NCBI GenBank assembly: GCA_028700325.1 | Contig: JAQVSV010000006.1 | Location: 1-55,658 of the forward strand | Direction: 5' to 3' | Source: Elusimicrobiaceae bacterium | GTDB lineage: Bacteria > Elusimicrobiota > Elusimicrobia > Elusimicrobiales > Elusimicrobiaceae | DNA: 55,658 nt | Part shown: positions 42,284 through 49,257 of the stretch, piece by piece | Position numbering within the stretch: the stretch's first letter is position 1 | Layout: the number at the start of each line of letters is the position of its first letter | The notes under the pieces: model-generated | What the model was told of the DNA's origin: nothing | Database searches by the model: none | The model's input: only the letters and a program-made list of their open reading frames with translations | Made by a program: the position numbers and the translations under genes

Positions 42284-42315
42284 GCCGGGCCGGACCGGCG
42301 TTTTCCCGGCCCGGC
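42284..42315 (-). terminator. First terminator after the rubredoxin gene
   Basis: Perfect 10-bp stem GCCGGGCCGG / CCGGCCCGGC, 12-base loop, followed by TTTTCAT on the minus strand; 38 bases past the rubredoxin stop. Confidence 0.75.
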
Positions 42316-42353
42316 CCTGGCATACCGGCTGCAGCCAAACCGCGCGTGCGGCC

Positions 42354-42515
42354 TCAGTCCAGCAGCTTGAACTGATCCTTGCCCACACCGCACACGGGGC
42401 AAACCCATGTGTCCGGCAGGGCTTCCCATGGCGTCGCGGCGGCTACGCCGCCGTCAGGGTCGCCCAGCGCAGGATCATACACATAACCGCACACATCGCA
42501 CACATATTTCTGCAT
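42354..42515 (-). CDS. Rubredoxin (53 aa)
   Basis: Starts [20 protein letters not shown] and ends '[17 protein letters not shown]': the two C-x2-C-G knuckles (Cys6, Cys9, Cys39, Cys42) hold a single FeS4 iron. Length is standard for rubredoxin. It carries electrons to flavodiiron protein and rubrerythrin, both encoded just upstream. A strong AAGGAGGG precedes the ATG. It is the last gene of the redox block before two terminators. Confidence 0.97.
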   Translation of the reverse strand: MQKYVCDVCGYVYDPALGDPDGGVAAATPWEALPDTWVCPVCGVGKDQFKLLD

Positions 42516-42557
42516 ACACTCCCTCCTTACCCGTTAACTGAAACCGTTTCCGCGCAT

Positions 42558-43070
42558 TCAGGAATTGTAAGTCGTCGCGTTTTTCTGGGTCTTGCCTTTT
42601 AAAACGTTATGATAATAGCTGTAGGTTAACGGCTCGCCCTCGGCAATCTTTTCAGCGCCCGCTATCGTGCCGATAAACAGCGTGTGCGTATCCAGCTCAA
42701 CCGTTTTTTCAACCAGCACTTCCAAAACCGACAGGGTGTGTTCTTTGGGAACCGGCAGGCCGGACGCGGTTTTGCCGTGTCCGGCAACGGCGAACTTGTC
42801 GGTATCGCGCCCGCTCCTGAAACCGAACAGCCCGATAAAAGTCATAGGCGCGCTCTGCGCCAGCGCAGCCAGCGTATAGCGGCCCGTTCTGGTTATATAG
42901 TCGTGCGTAAGATTTTTCCTGTTGATTCCCACAGCAATCCGCGCCGGTTCGGCCGTCACCTGAAAAGCGGTATTCACAATCTGGCCGTTAAGCCGGTCGC
43001 CATCACGGGAGGAAACAATATAGAGGCCGTAAGTCATGTCGCACAGGCTTTTGAGGGTCACGCTATCCAT
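42558..43070 (-). CDS. Flavin reductase-like FMN-binding protein (170 aa)
   Basis: FMN-binding split-barrel of the flavin reductase-like family: 'LCDMTYGLYIVSSRDGDRLN', 'GQIVNTAFQVTAEPARIAVG', 'NLTHDYITRTGRYTLAALAQ', 'IGLFGFRSGRDTDKFA'. In anaerobes this domain is fused to, or encoded with, rubredoxin (high-molecular-weight rubredoxin) and acts as NAD(P)H:rubredoxin reductase. Here it lies between the flavodiiron protein gene (12-base gap) and rubredoxin gene, so the three form a likely NADH to rubredoxin to O2/NO chain. GGAGAATGAT precedes the ATG. Confidence 0.9.
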   Translation of the reverse strand: MDSVTLKSLCDMTYGLYIVSSRDGDRLNGQIVNTAFQVTAEPARIAVGINRKNLTHDYITRTGRYTLAALAQSAPMTFIGLFGFRSGRDTDKFAVAGHGKTASGLPVPKEHTLSVLEVLVEKTVELDTHTLFIGTIAGAEKIAEGEPLTYSYYHNVLKGKTQKNATTYNS

Positions 43071-43082
43071 ATCATTCTCCGG

Positions 43083-44279
43083 TCAAACAGCTGTTTTAAG
43101 GCGGGCGGAAACCGCGCGGCCGAGCTCAAACGCTTTCATCAGGGCCGCATGGTCCGGCACATACCGGCATTCCGCCGCTTCGCCCGCAAATTCAATTCCC
43201 ATATCTTCGAAATATCCGCGCAGTTGCGCGGTGCCGTGCGGCGCCCAGCCGTAGGAACCGAATACGTTGCCGGTAAGGCCTTGGGGTTCCAGCCCTTTTA
43301 TATACGTCATGAAATCCGCCATGACCGGATAGATGCCCTTGTTAAGGGTCGGCGTGCCGGCGAGCAGCGCGCCTGCGTCGAGCAGCTCGACCGCGATATC
43401 GCTGCGGTGATGCGATTTAAGCGGCATGACCCTGACCGGCGTACCGCCGTCCAGCAGGCCTTCGGCAACCGCGCGGGCGAGTTTTTCCGTGCTGTTCCAC
43501 ATGGTGTCATACACCACCACCGCCCGGTCAGCGCGCTTCTGCGCGGCGAATGCGCCGTACAGCTCGACGATCTCGCGCGTATTCCCGCGCCACACCGGCC
43601 CGTGGTCGGGCGCGATAAGCGCCGGCTTCAGACCCGAAGCCGCGAATTTCTTTAAAAACGCCGTCACAACCCCGGAATACGGCAGGATGATGTTGGCGTA
43701 ATATTTGGCGGCTTCGTACCGCCAGTCCGGCACTTCGTCAATAAACCGCCCGGAAGAAGCCAGATGCATCCCGAAAATATCGTTTGAAAACAGTATTTTC
43801 TCCGCTTCCAGAAACCCGATCATGCTGTCAGGCCAGTGCAGCATGCGCGACTCCAGAAACGTCATGCTGGAACTGCCGACCGGCAGAACCGCTCCGTCCG
43901 CCACAGCCTCGATTTTCCAGTCCTCGTGGAAATGCGCCCTGAGCGCCTGCGCGCCCATGACCGACGCGTAAATCTTTTCCGGCCGGATCGCGCCGATCGC
44001 CATTGGCAGTCCGCCGCTGTGATCCATTTCCGAATGATTGGAAATGACGGCCTTGATGTCCGCCGGCGCGATTACCGACGCTATCCGCTCAAGCATTTCC
44101 TCCGCAAACGGAGCTTTCACCGTGTCAATCAGCGCCGGCCGCTCACCCAGAACAAGATAAGCGTTATAGGTGGTGCCGCGGTTGGTGGAGTAGCCGTGAA
44201 AATCGCGCACGTTCCAGTCAATCGCGCCCACCCAGTAAACGTCACCGGCTATATGAACGGCTTTGCAGGGTCCTGTCAT
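43083..44279 (-). CDS. Flavodiiron protein (O2/NO reductase, 398 aa)
   Basis: N-terminal metallo-beta-lactamase-like diiron domain with the ligand motif H-x-E-x-D ('AVISNHSEMDHSGGLPMAIG'), 'ESRMLHWPDSMIGFL' and 'LIAPDHGPVWR', then a flavodoxin-like domain from about residue 250 ('RAVVVYDTMWNSTEKLARAV', 'GTPTLNKGIYPVM', 'FGSYGWAPHGTAQL'). It reduces O2 to water and/or NO to N2O using rubredoxin electrons. Standard length. Together with rubredoxin and flavin reductase downstream it makes a complete chain. Confidence 0.96.
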   Translation of the reverse strand: MTGPCKAVHIAGDVYWVGAIDWNVRDFHGYSTNRGTTYNAYLVLGERPALIDTVKAPFAEEMLERIASVIAPADIKAVISNHSEMDHSGGLPMAIGAIRPEKIYASVMGAQALRAHFHEDWKIEAVADGAVLPVGSSSMTFLESRMLHWPDSMIGFLEAEKILFSNDIFGMHLASSGRFIDEVPDWRYEAAKYYANIILPYSGVVTAFLKKFAASGLKPALIAPDHGPVWRGNTREIVELYGAFAAQKRADRAVVVYDTMWNSTEKLARAVAEGLLDGGTPVRVMPLKSHHRSDIAVELLDAGALLAGTPTLNKGIYPVMADFMTYIKGLEPQGLTGNVFGSYGWAPHGTAQLRGYFEDMGIEFAGEAAECRYVPDHAALMKAFELGRAVSARLKTAV

Positions 44280-44300
44280 AAGATCTGTCCCGAACTTTCG

Positions 44301-44330
44301 CCCGGGACCCGGCTCAGGCCGGATCCCGGG
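44301..44330 (-). other. Intercistronic hairpin between ferritin and flavodiiron genes
   Basis: CCCGGGACCCGG and CCGGATCCCGGG form an 11-of-12 stem without a T-tract on either side. It lies in the 59-base gap inside the redox block, so an RNA-processing or stabilising role is more likely than termination. Confidence 0.5.
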
Positions 44331-44338
44331 TAAACAAA

Positions 44339-44866
44339 CTAATTAGCCGCGGCGGCCGCAACCGGCCACGGTGTAATGCTTGTCCGGGCGCCCAGCTCCC
44401 GGTCAATAAGCACAAGCCCGTCGCCGCTGGCGCCGATACGGGTGAGATCATCCACGATTTTAGAGGCGGTTTCCTCCTCTTCCACCTGCTCGCGCACAAA
44501 CCACTGCAGAAATTCAACAGCAGCGTAGTCGCTTTCCTCGTGGGCCAGTTTCATAAGGTAATTGATGCGGACGGTGATATGCTCCTCATGCGCCAGCGCG
44601 GCCCTGAACGCCGCGAGCGGACTCTCCCATGTATGCTCCGGAATTTCCAGATTCCCGATAAACGGATACCCGCCGCGCGCCGAAATATGGCTGTAAAATT
44701 TATAAGCGTGCAGGCGTTCCTCGTCGTGCTGGGCCAGCATCCAGACGCTCATGCCATTCAGCCCCAGCGACACGAAATACCCGGCCATCTGCATATAAAG
44801 GTATGCAGAAACCAGTTCCTCGGCGATCTGGTCGTTAAAACCCTGTTCAATTTTTTTGCCGATCAT
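44339..44866 (-). CDS. Ferritin (175 aa)
   Basis: Bacterial non-haem ferritin: four-helix bundle with 'GFNDQIAEELVSAYLYMQMA', ferroxidase residues in 'LAQHDEERLHAYKFYSHISA' and 'AHEEHITVRINYLMKLAHEE', and 'FLQWFVREQVEEEETASKIV'. It oxidises and stores iron, limiting Fenton chemistry beside the peroxide- and superoxide-reducing enzymes. The ATG at 44866 has GGGGGG upstream and lies within the last 20 bases of the superoxide reductase gene. Stop TAG. Confidence 0.95.
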   Translation of the reverse strand: MIGKKIEQGFNDQIAEELVSAYLYMQMAGYFVSLGLNGMSVWMLAQHDEERLHAYKFYSHISARGGYPFIGNLEIPEHTWESPLAAFRAALAHEEHITVRINYLMKLAHEESDYAAVEFLQWFVREQVEEEETASKIVDDLTRIGASGDGLVLIDRELGARTSITPWPVAAAAAN

Positions 44867-45254
44867 TATTAAAGCCCCCCTGCCAGTATCCGTGTATGTT
44901 GCAGTAGGCGCGCGCCTCAATGCCGGCATCGCCGTCCGCCCGGAAGCTGAACACCGCTTCAGGCTTGTCGCCGGGCTTTAACTGTTTGCGGTAAACCCGC
45001 CCGCCGCCGCGCAGCTCAATCCATTCGATAAAATGCTTTTCTTCCATCGGGTGCGCCACTTCCCCAACGCGCACTATGAAACCCGTTTCGATCTTTTCAA
45101 GAACCGGGATATGCTTTTCATGCGCCGCCTCGACCGTATTTTCAGCCAGCAGATCCATCGGCTTGCCGCAGCACACCAGCTGCCCGCCGCCCACGTGCGT
45201 CACCTGCACGATATTGCCGCATACCCCGCACCTGTACAGTTCATTCAGTTCCAT
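44847..45254 (-). CDS. Desulfoferrodoxin / superoxide reductase (2Fe type, 135 aa)
   Basis: Two iron centres. N-terminal desulforedoxin-like FeS4: 'YRCGVCGNIVQVTHVGGGQL' and 'VCCGKPM' (Cys9, Cys12 and the Cys-Cys pair). C-terminal active site FeHis4Cys: 'NTVEAAHEKHIPVLEK' with the catalytic E-K-H, 'VGEVAHPMEEKHFIEWIEL' and 'ARAYCNIHGYW'. It reduces superoxide to peroxide without making O2, as expected for a strict anaerobe; electrons come from rubredoxin. AAGGGGG precedes the ATG. It overlaps the ferritin start by 20 bases. Confidence 0.97.
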   Translation of the reverse strand: MELNELYRCGVCGNIVQVTHVGGGQLVCCGKPMDLLAENTVEAAHEKHIPVLEKIETGFIVRVGEVAHPMEEKHFIEWIELRGGGRVYRKQLKPGDKPEAVFSFRADGDAGIEARAYCNIHGYWQGGFNNDRQKN

Positions 45255-45269
45255 TGTGTTCCCCCTTGT

Positions 45270-45785
45270 CTATAACGCCGCTCTGGCGGCTTCAATTATT
45301 CCGGCGTAGTCCGGTTCGTCTTCCACATTGGGCGTGATTTCGGTGTAGCGGATCACGCCGGCCCGGTCCACCACGAACGCCGAACGAGCCAGCAGATACA
45401 ACTCTTTTATGAAAACACCGTAGCTTCTGGCGAATTCCGCTCCGCGATAGTCCGACAGGGTCCGCACCCTGTCAATCCCGGCGGCGGCGCACCAGCGTTT
45501 CTGCGCAAACGGCAGATCCATGCTGATTGTCAGCACCGCGATTTTATCCGACAAAGCCGCCGCCTCTTTATTAAACCGGCGCGTTTCCATGTCGCATACC
45601 GGAGTGTCAAGCGACGGCACACCCAGCAGCACCAGCGTCCGCCCGGCGTAATCTTTCAGCGAAACAGGCTTCATGTCGTTGGCGGCAAGCATGAAATCCG
45701 GCGCCCGATCGCCGACCTTCAGTTCCGGCCCGACAAGCGTCAGCGGGCTGCCGCCGGCTTTGGTAATGCCTTTCCTTTCGGTCAT
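45270..45785 (-). CDS. tpx: Thiol peroxidase (Tpx-type peroxiredoxin, 171 aa)
   Basis: 'GVPSLDTPVCDMETRRFNKE' carries the peroxidatic Cys64 and 'AQKRWCAAAGIDRV' the resolving Cys99, the Cys pair spacing of atypical 2-Cys Tpx. It reduces H2O2 and organic peroxides with thioredoxin electrons. Starts MTERKGITKAGGSPLTL after GGAGG. Twenty bases separate it from rubrerythrin upstream and fifteen from desulfoferrodoxin downstream, so it belongs to the same transcript. Confidence 0.95.
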   Translation of the reverse strand: MTERKGITKAGGSPLTLVGPELKVGDRAPDFMLAANDMKPVSLKDYAGRTLVLLGVPSLDTPVCDMETRRFNKEAAALSDKIAVLTISMDLPFAQKRWCAAAGIDRVRTLSDYRGAEFARSYGVFIKELYLLARSAFVVDRAGVIRYTEITPNVEDEPDYAGIIEAARAAL

Positions 45786-45805
45786 GAGTGCCTCCTGCGG
45801 TCAAA

Positions 45806-46381
45806 TTACCAGTTTTCCGCGAGCAGTTCGAAATAAGCCTGGGGATGCGCGCAGGCGGGGCAGGTTTCCGGCGCACTCTCGCCCTCGTGCAGGTACCCGC
45901 AGTTCATGCACCGCCAGACCACTTTTTCGTCTTTTTTAAACACCCGGGCGGCTTCAATGTTTCCGAGCAGCCCGAGGTAACGTTTCTCATGCTGTTTTTC
46001 CGCCACCGAAACCGCTTCAAAAACCTTGGCTATCGCTTCAAAACCTTCCTTGCGGGCGATTCCGGCAAAAGCAGGATACATCGAACCCCACTCGTGATTT
46101 TCACCGGCGGCCGCCGCTTTCAGGTTCTGCGCGGTCGTGCCGATCACGCCGGCCGGGAAAACGGCGGCAATCTCAAGATCTCCGCCCTCGAGAAACTTGA
46201 AAAAACGCTTGGCGTGTTCTTTTTCCTGATCGGCGGTTTCCTCGAAAACCTTTGAAATCTGGAAATAACCCTCGTTTTTCGCTTTGGACGCGAAATAAGT
46301 GTAGCGATTGCGCGCCTGCGACTCGCCAGCAAACGCTTTAAGCAGATTGCTCTCGGTTTGTGTTCCTTTCAGTTTTGCCAT
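45806..46381 (-). CDS. Rubrerythrin (191 aa)
   Basis: N-terminal diiron four-helix domain ('LKAFAGESQARNRYTYFASK', 'QKEHAKRFFKFLEGGDLE' type helices, 'EKQHEKRYLGLLGN') and C-terminal rubredoxin domain ('WRCMNCGYLHEGESAPETC' followed by 'PACAHPQAYFE'). It reduces H2O2 using rubredoxin electrons. It is the first gene of the stress block; the promoter region 46428-46453 contains a palindrome over the -10 box. GGGAG precedes the ATG. Confidence 0.97.
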   Translation of the reverse strand: MAKLKGTQTESNLLKAFAGESQARNRYTYFASKAKNEGYFQISKVFEETADQEKEHAKRFFKFLEGGDLEIAAVFPAGVIGTTAQNLKAAAAGENHEWGSMYPAFAGIARKEGFEAIAKVFEAVSVAEKQHEKRYLGLLGNIEAARVFKKDEKVVWRCMNCGYLHEGESAPETCPACAHPQAYFELLAENW

Positions 46382-46427
46382 GTTATTTCTCCCTGTCGGG
46401 TGCTGTTTTCAATCCCCCGAACATTCT

Positions 46428-46453
46428 AGTATATTTTACGCTTTCCAAAATAT
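46428..46453 (-). promoter_or_regulatory. Palindrome over the -10 box of the rubrerythrin operon
   Basis: ATATTTT-N9-AAAATAT (46431-46453) is a perfect 7-bp inverted repeat. The minus-strand -10 box TATACT (complement of 46428-46433) overlaps one arm. A repressor bound here would block transcription; the upstream Rrf2 protein is the natural candidate. Confidence 0.5.
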
Positions 46454-46457
46454 GTTT

Positions 46458-47387
46458 TCATATTACCTTTATATATGCGGATAACCGCTCATAATCCAGG
46501 TCATCGCGTATTCCGAACCTGGTAAGCGCGAAGTCGTACTTGACCGGATCGCGCGGACTGAGCCGCGCAAACCCTTCCGTAATTTCAAGCGCCGTTTTAA
46601 GATCGCCCTGCCGGCGCGCGGTAAGCCCCAGTTTTAAAGCTATATGGTGCATATGCGTGTCAAGCGGCACAATAAGCGACGAGGCCGGCACCCCCTTCCA
46701 CCCGCCGGGATCAACCGCGTCGCTGCGCACCAGCCAGCGCAGATACAGGTTAAACCGTTTGAACGCGCTGCCGGCCTGCGGATCAGGCAGTAAAGTGGAA
46801 ACATCTCCGCCGAGCGCGCAGATGCGGCGGATAAAACCGCGCGTAAGCTCCAAACCGCACCCGGGCCCCGCAAGATAGCAGGCTTGAAGTCCGCCGTAAT
46901 CCGTTATCGCGGCCTTCGCGCCGCGCATAAGCGCGGACAGCTTTCTGCCTTCCGTGAACCGGTACTTAAACCCCGAGAACGCCGCGTCAATTCTGGCGGG
47001 CGAGCTGCGCTCAAGCCAGCCGCGCGGACTGGCGCCCGGCACCGCAAGCGCAGCTTCAACGGCACGCAGAATCTGTTTGACGTTGCCGTAGGCAAGGCTG
47101 GAAGCGACAAGTCCGGCAATTTCGCGGTCGCGAATATCATCATACCGATAAAGAAACTCCAGCGGATCGGGGTGCACCAGTTCCCGGCGGTTATAATCGC
47201 GATAAATCTTTTCAAGCGCGGGCTTGAGAACTTGCCCGGCAGCTCCGGCTGCCGGAGCTGCCGGAGTTTTTCTCCCGTGCCCGCCTGTCCCCGCGCGCCG
47301 CGCGGCGCATGAACGCGACTTGAAAACACCGTTCGTGCCGGGCGGGCGGAAATTATTGCGGTCACCGTATTTATCATGTGTCAGCAT
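46458..47387 (-). CDS. TIGR02757 family protein (309 aa)
   Basis: From about residue 52 the protein follows the TIGR02757/DUF2400 pattern: 'LEKIYRDYNRRELVHPDPLE', 'YDDIRDREIAGLVASSLAYG', 'LYLRWLVRSDAVDPGGWKG', 'LIVPLDTHMHHIALKLGLTA'. Function of the family is unknown; its helical fold has features of HhH DNA glycosylases ('PLDTHM'). The first 50 residues are basic and contain an A/G/P-rich stretch from a short DNA repeat; this extension may not be translated, but no better start was seen. Starts two bases after the rrf2-type gene, so co-transcribed. Confidence 0.8.
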   Translation of the reverse strand: MLTHDKYGDRNNFRPPGTNGVFKSRSCAARRAGTGGHGRKTPAAPAAGAAGQVLKPALEKIYRDYNRRELVHPDPLEFLYRYDDIRDREIAGLVASSLAYGNVKQILRAVEAALAVPGASPRGWLERSSPARIDAAFSGFKYRFTEGRKLSALMRGAKAAITDYGGLQACYLAGPGCGLELTRGFIRRICALGGDVSTLLPDPQAGSAFKRFNLYLRWLVRSDAVDPGGWKGVPASSLIVPLDTHMHHIALKLGLTARRQGDLKTALEITEGFARLSPRDPVKYDFALTRFGIRDDLDYERLSAYIKVI

Positions 47388-47389
47388 AA

Positions 47390-47809
47390 TTATTCGCCCA
47401 AAGAGGCCCGCCCCGCCGCAACAGCCAGAGTAACCGAAAGCATTTTGCCCAGTTCCAGCGCGGTGCGGTGCAGAAAATCGCCGAGCAGGCATGTGCCGGG
47501 CCTGCACCGCATTTTTCCAAGCAGACACTCGTCGAACCGCGGTTTGCCCTCTATGATTTCATAAATCTTCAGCAGGCGGATTCGGGCGGCCCTGTCCGCC
47601 AGTAAAAACCCTCCGCCCGGCCCGCGCCGCGAAATCAAAACACCCGCCCGCACCAGCCGCTGCAGCACCTTCGACAGATGCGCGGCGGACACGCCCAGCC
47701 GGTCCGCCAGCCCTTGCACACTCTGCGGCTCGCAGGGCCGTTTTGCCAGCAGGATGCATGCGTGCAGAGCCAGTACAGCCGCATCCGATATCCGTAATAT
47801 CGAATTCAT
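47390..47809 (-). CDS. Rrf2 family Fe-S-type transcriptional regulator (139 aa)
   Basis: Winged-helix DNA-binding N-terminus ('AVLALHACILLAKRPCEPQS', 'VQGLADRLGVSAAHLSKVLQ', 'RLVRAGVLISRRGPGGGFLL') and three cysteines C-x6-C-x4-C in 'DECLLGKMRCRPGTCLLGD', the Fe-S binding region of Rrf2 proteins such as IscR, NsrR and RsrR. A sensor of Fe-S status, NO or redox state. It heads the oxidative-stress island and has a strong promoter with a symmetric element. Starts MNSILRIS at 47809. Confidence 0.93.
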   Translation of the reverse strand: MNSILRISDAAVLALHACILLAKRPCEPQSVQGLADRLGVSAAHLSKVLQRLVRAGVLISRRGPGGGFLLADRAARIRLLKIYEIIEGKPRFDECLLGKMRCRPGTCLLGDFLHRTALELGKMLSVTLAVAAGRASLGE

Positions 47810-48147
47810 TTTTACCCATCCCGGCTTGTTTTGCCGTACCTGCCGTTTCCGCCGGCAGGCCGTTCCCCGTTCTTCCCGGGGGCCCTGTCCGGCCCGCCGG
47901 TTTTTACAAAAACTTCCGCCGGCGCAATGACCGATTTATTCGGTATTTAAGTATCAGTATACCAAAATATAATCCGCCCTGTCAAACCGTTTTAACGCCT
48001 TCCGGCGAACCCCTGCGCGCCCGGTTCAAACTTGCCTGTTCCGCGCGGCTTGCCGCGCGGAAATTCATTCCGGTCCCGAGCCCGGCACGCAGGCCTTAAA
48101 TCCGGTTTTTACCCGGATCGCGCATTTTCCGGTTTAAATAAATTGGT
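47810..48147. other. 338-bp divergent gap between Rrf2 and restriction genes
   Basis: Holds the Rrf2 promoter (47956-47985) and, on the other side, an A/T-rich TAAATA box seven bases before the endonuclease ATG. About 100 bases in between have no supported feature. Confidence 0.5.
47956..47985 (-). promoter_or_regulatory. Promoter of the Rrf2 gene with symmetric element
   Basis: TTGACA (complement of 47980-47985), 18 bases, TATACT (complement of 47956-47961). The -10 box lies in GGTAT-N13-ATACC, an imperfectly symmetric stretch, and shares ATATTTTGG with the rubrerythrin promoter, suggesting the regulator controls both. Confidence 0.65.
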
Positions 48148-49257
48148 ATGATTGATAATGTCGGTTTTGCCAGAGGTCTTGAAATTGATATCCGTCTGGC
48201 CGCTGCGCGCACCAGGTTAACAGCGCGCGGGCAGGACGGCAGTCAAAACGGCCGGATATTTGCCAATGAAAACCGCTACTCTGACGGAAAATTTCAATGC
48301 CTTAAAAACGAGATTCATATGCACTTGTTTGAACAACAGCTTATTGTCCCGGTTGAAAACATTGAGCTCGAATGCGGCGGCATGGCCCAGCTGCCCTGGG
48401 CGGAATTCCTGCTTAATCCAAGAAGATTAAGGGGGAGCGATTTTCTCATGCGCTGGTCGCAGGGAGTCTGGAGCGAACAGCGCCTGACGGAGGCGCTTAA
48501 CTCCTCCGGCGATTTTTTTGCTATTCCTTATGGCCCGAGCGGAACGGCTCCGCATAATAACGTAAGAGAATTCGAATTGTATTTTGAAAGGCTGGAAGCG
48601 GCCGGACTGGGCAACATCAAAAGGCCCGACCTGCTGGTTTTTAAAAAAGAGCAAACGGAAAAAGTGCGCGTTTTCCTTGAAAGAACAGGCGGCGTGGCGG
48701 AATTGCCGTTTACCCGCGAAGAAAATCTGCGGGAACTGCTCGCCCTGGCCATTATCGGAGTGGAATGCGAAAACAGTTTATGGAAAGCCTCGAAAATGCC
48801 GGACTTTAACACGGAATTCACGGCGCAGCGACGGCTGGGCGGCAAGCACGGCCTGAAAAAAACCGCCATCCTTCCCACAATAATCATCAAAGATGAAGAT
48901 ATGAGCCCGCTGAAGAACTGGCAGACGAACAATAATTTGCCCATACATATCTGGCATGTATTTTACGACCGGGCATACGGAATTTCTTTTAGTGAAGCCG
49001 AACGTCTGATAGCCGGGGGATTTATACTTCCCACCGTTCAGGTTTTTCAGGCGCCGGGCGGCGCGACCACCAGAAAGAGCATTTATAAAATCTACCACCG
49101 CTATGGTTACCCGCTTGGTATTTCCGCCAGAGAACCGCAGCTGCTGCCCGCGTTCGTTGAAGACAGAAACGGGCACATTCTGCCTTATGTGAAATTTGAC
49201 GGCGGCCAGCTGGAGATTTCGGAAAAATGTCTGGACATTCTGAGGAGCATCACATAA
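48148..49257 (+). CDS. Type II restriction endonuclease, AccI-like (369 aa)
   Basis: The 369-residue length, the 'IGVECENSLWKASKMPDFNT' block (a PD-(D/E)xK-type E-x-E...K arrangement), and pairing with an N6-adenine methyltransferase point to a type II restriction enzyme; the overall pattern recalls the AccI endonuclease family (GT^MKAC), but I could not search it. 'MAQLPWAEFLLNPRRLRGSD' and 'IPYGPSGTAPHNNVREFELY' are its other notable segments. Start is uncertain: ATG 48148 lies after an A/T-rich box; ATG 48319 (MHLFEQQLIV) would give 312 residues. The stop TAA overlaps the methyltransferase ATG by one base. Confidence 0.65.
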   Translation: MIDNVGFARGLEIDIRLAAARTRLTARGQDGSQNGRIFANENRYSDGKFQCLKNEIHMHLFEQQLIVPVENIELECGGMAQLPWAEFLLNPRRLRGSDFLMRWSQGVWSEQRLTEALNSSGDFFAIPYGPSGTAPHNNVREFELYFERLEAAGLGNIKRPDLLVFKKEQTEKVRVFLERTGGVAELPFTREENLRELLALAIIGVECENSLWKASKMPDFNTEFTAQRRLGGKHGLKKTAILPTIIIKDEDMSPLKNWQTNNNLPIHIWHVFYDRAYGISFSEAERLIAGGFILPTVQVFQAPGGATTRKSIYKIYHRYGYPLGISAREPQLLPAFVEDRNGHILPYVKFDGGQLEISEKCLDILRSIT

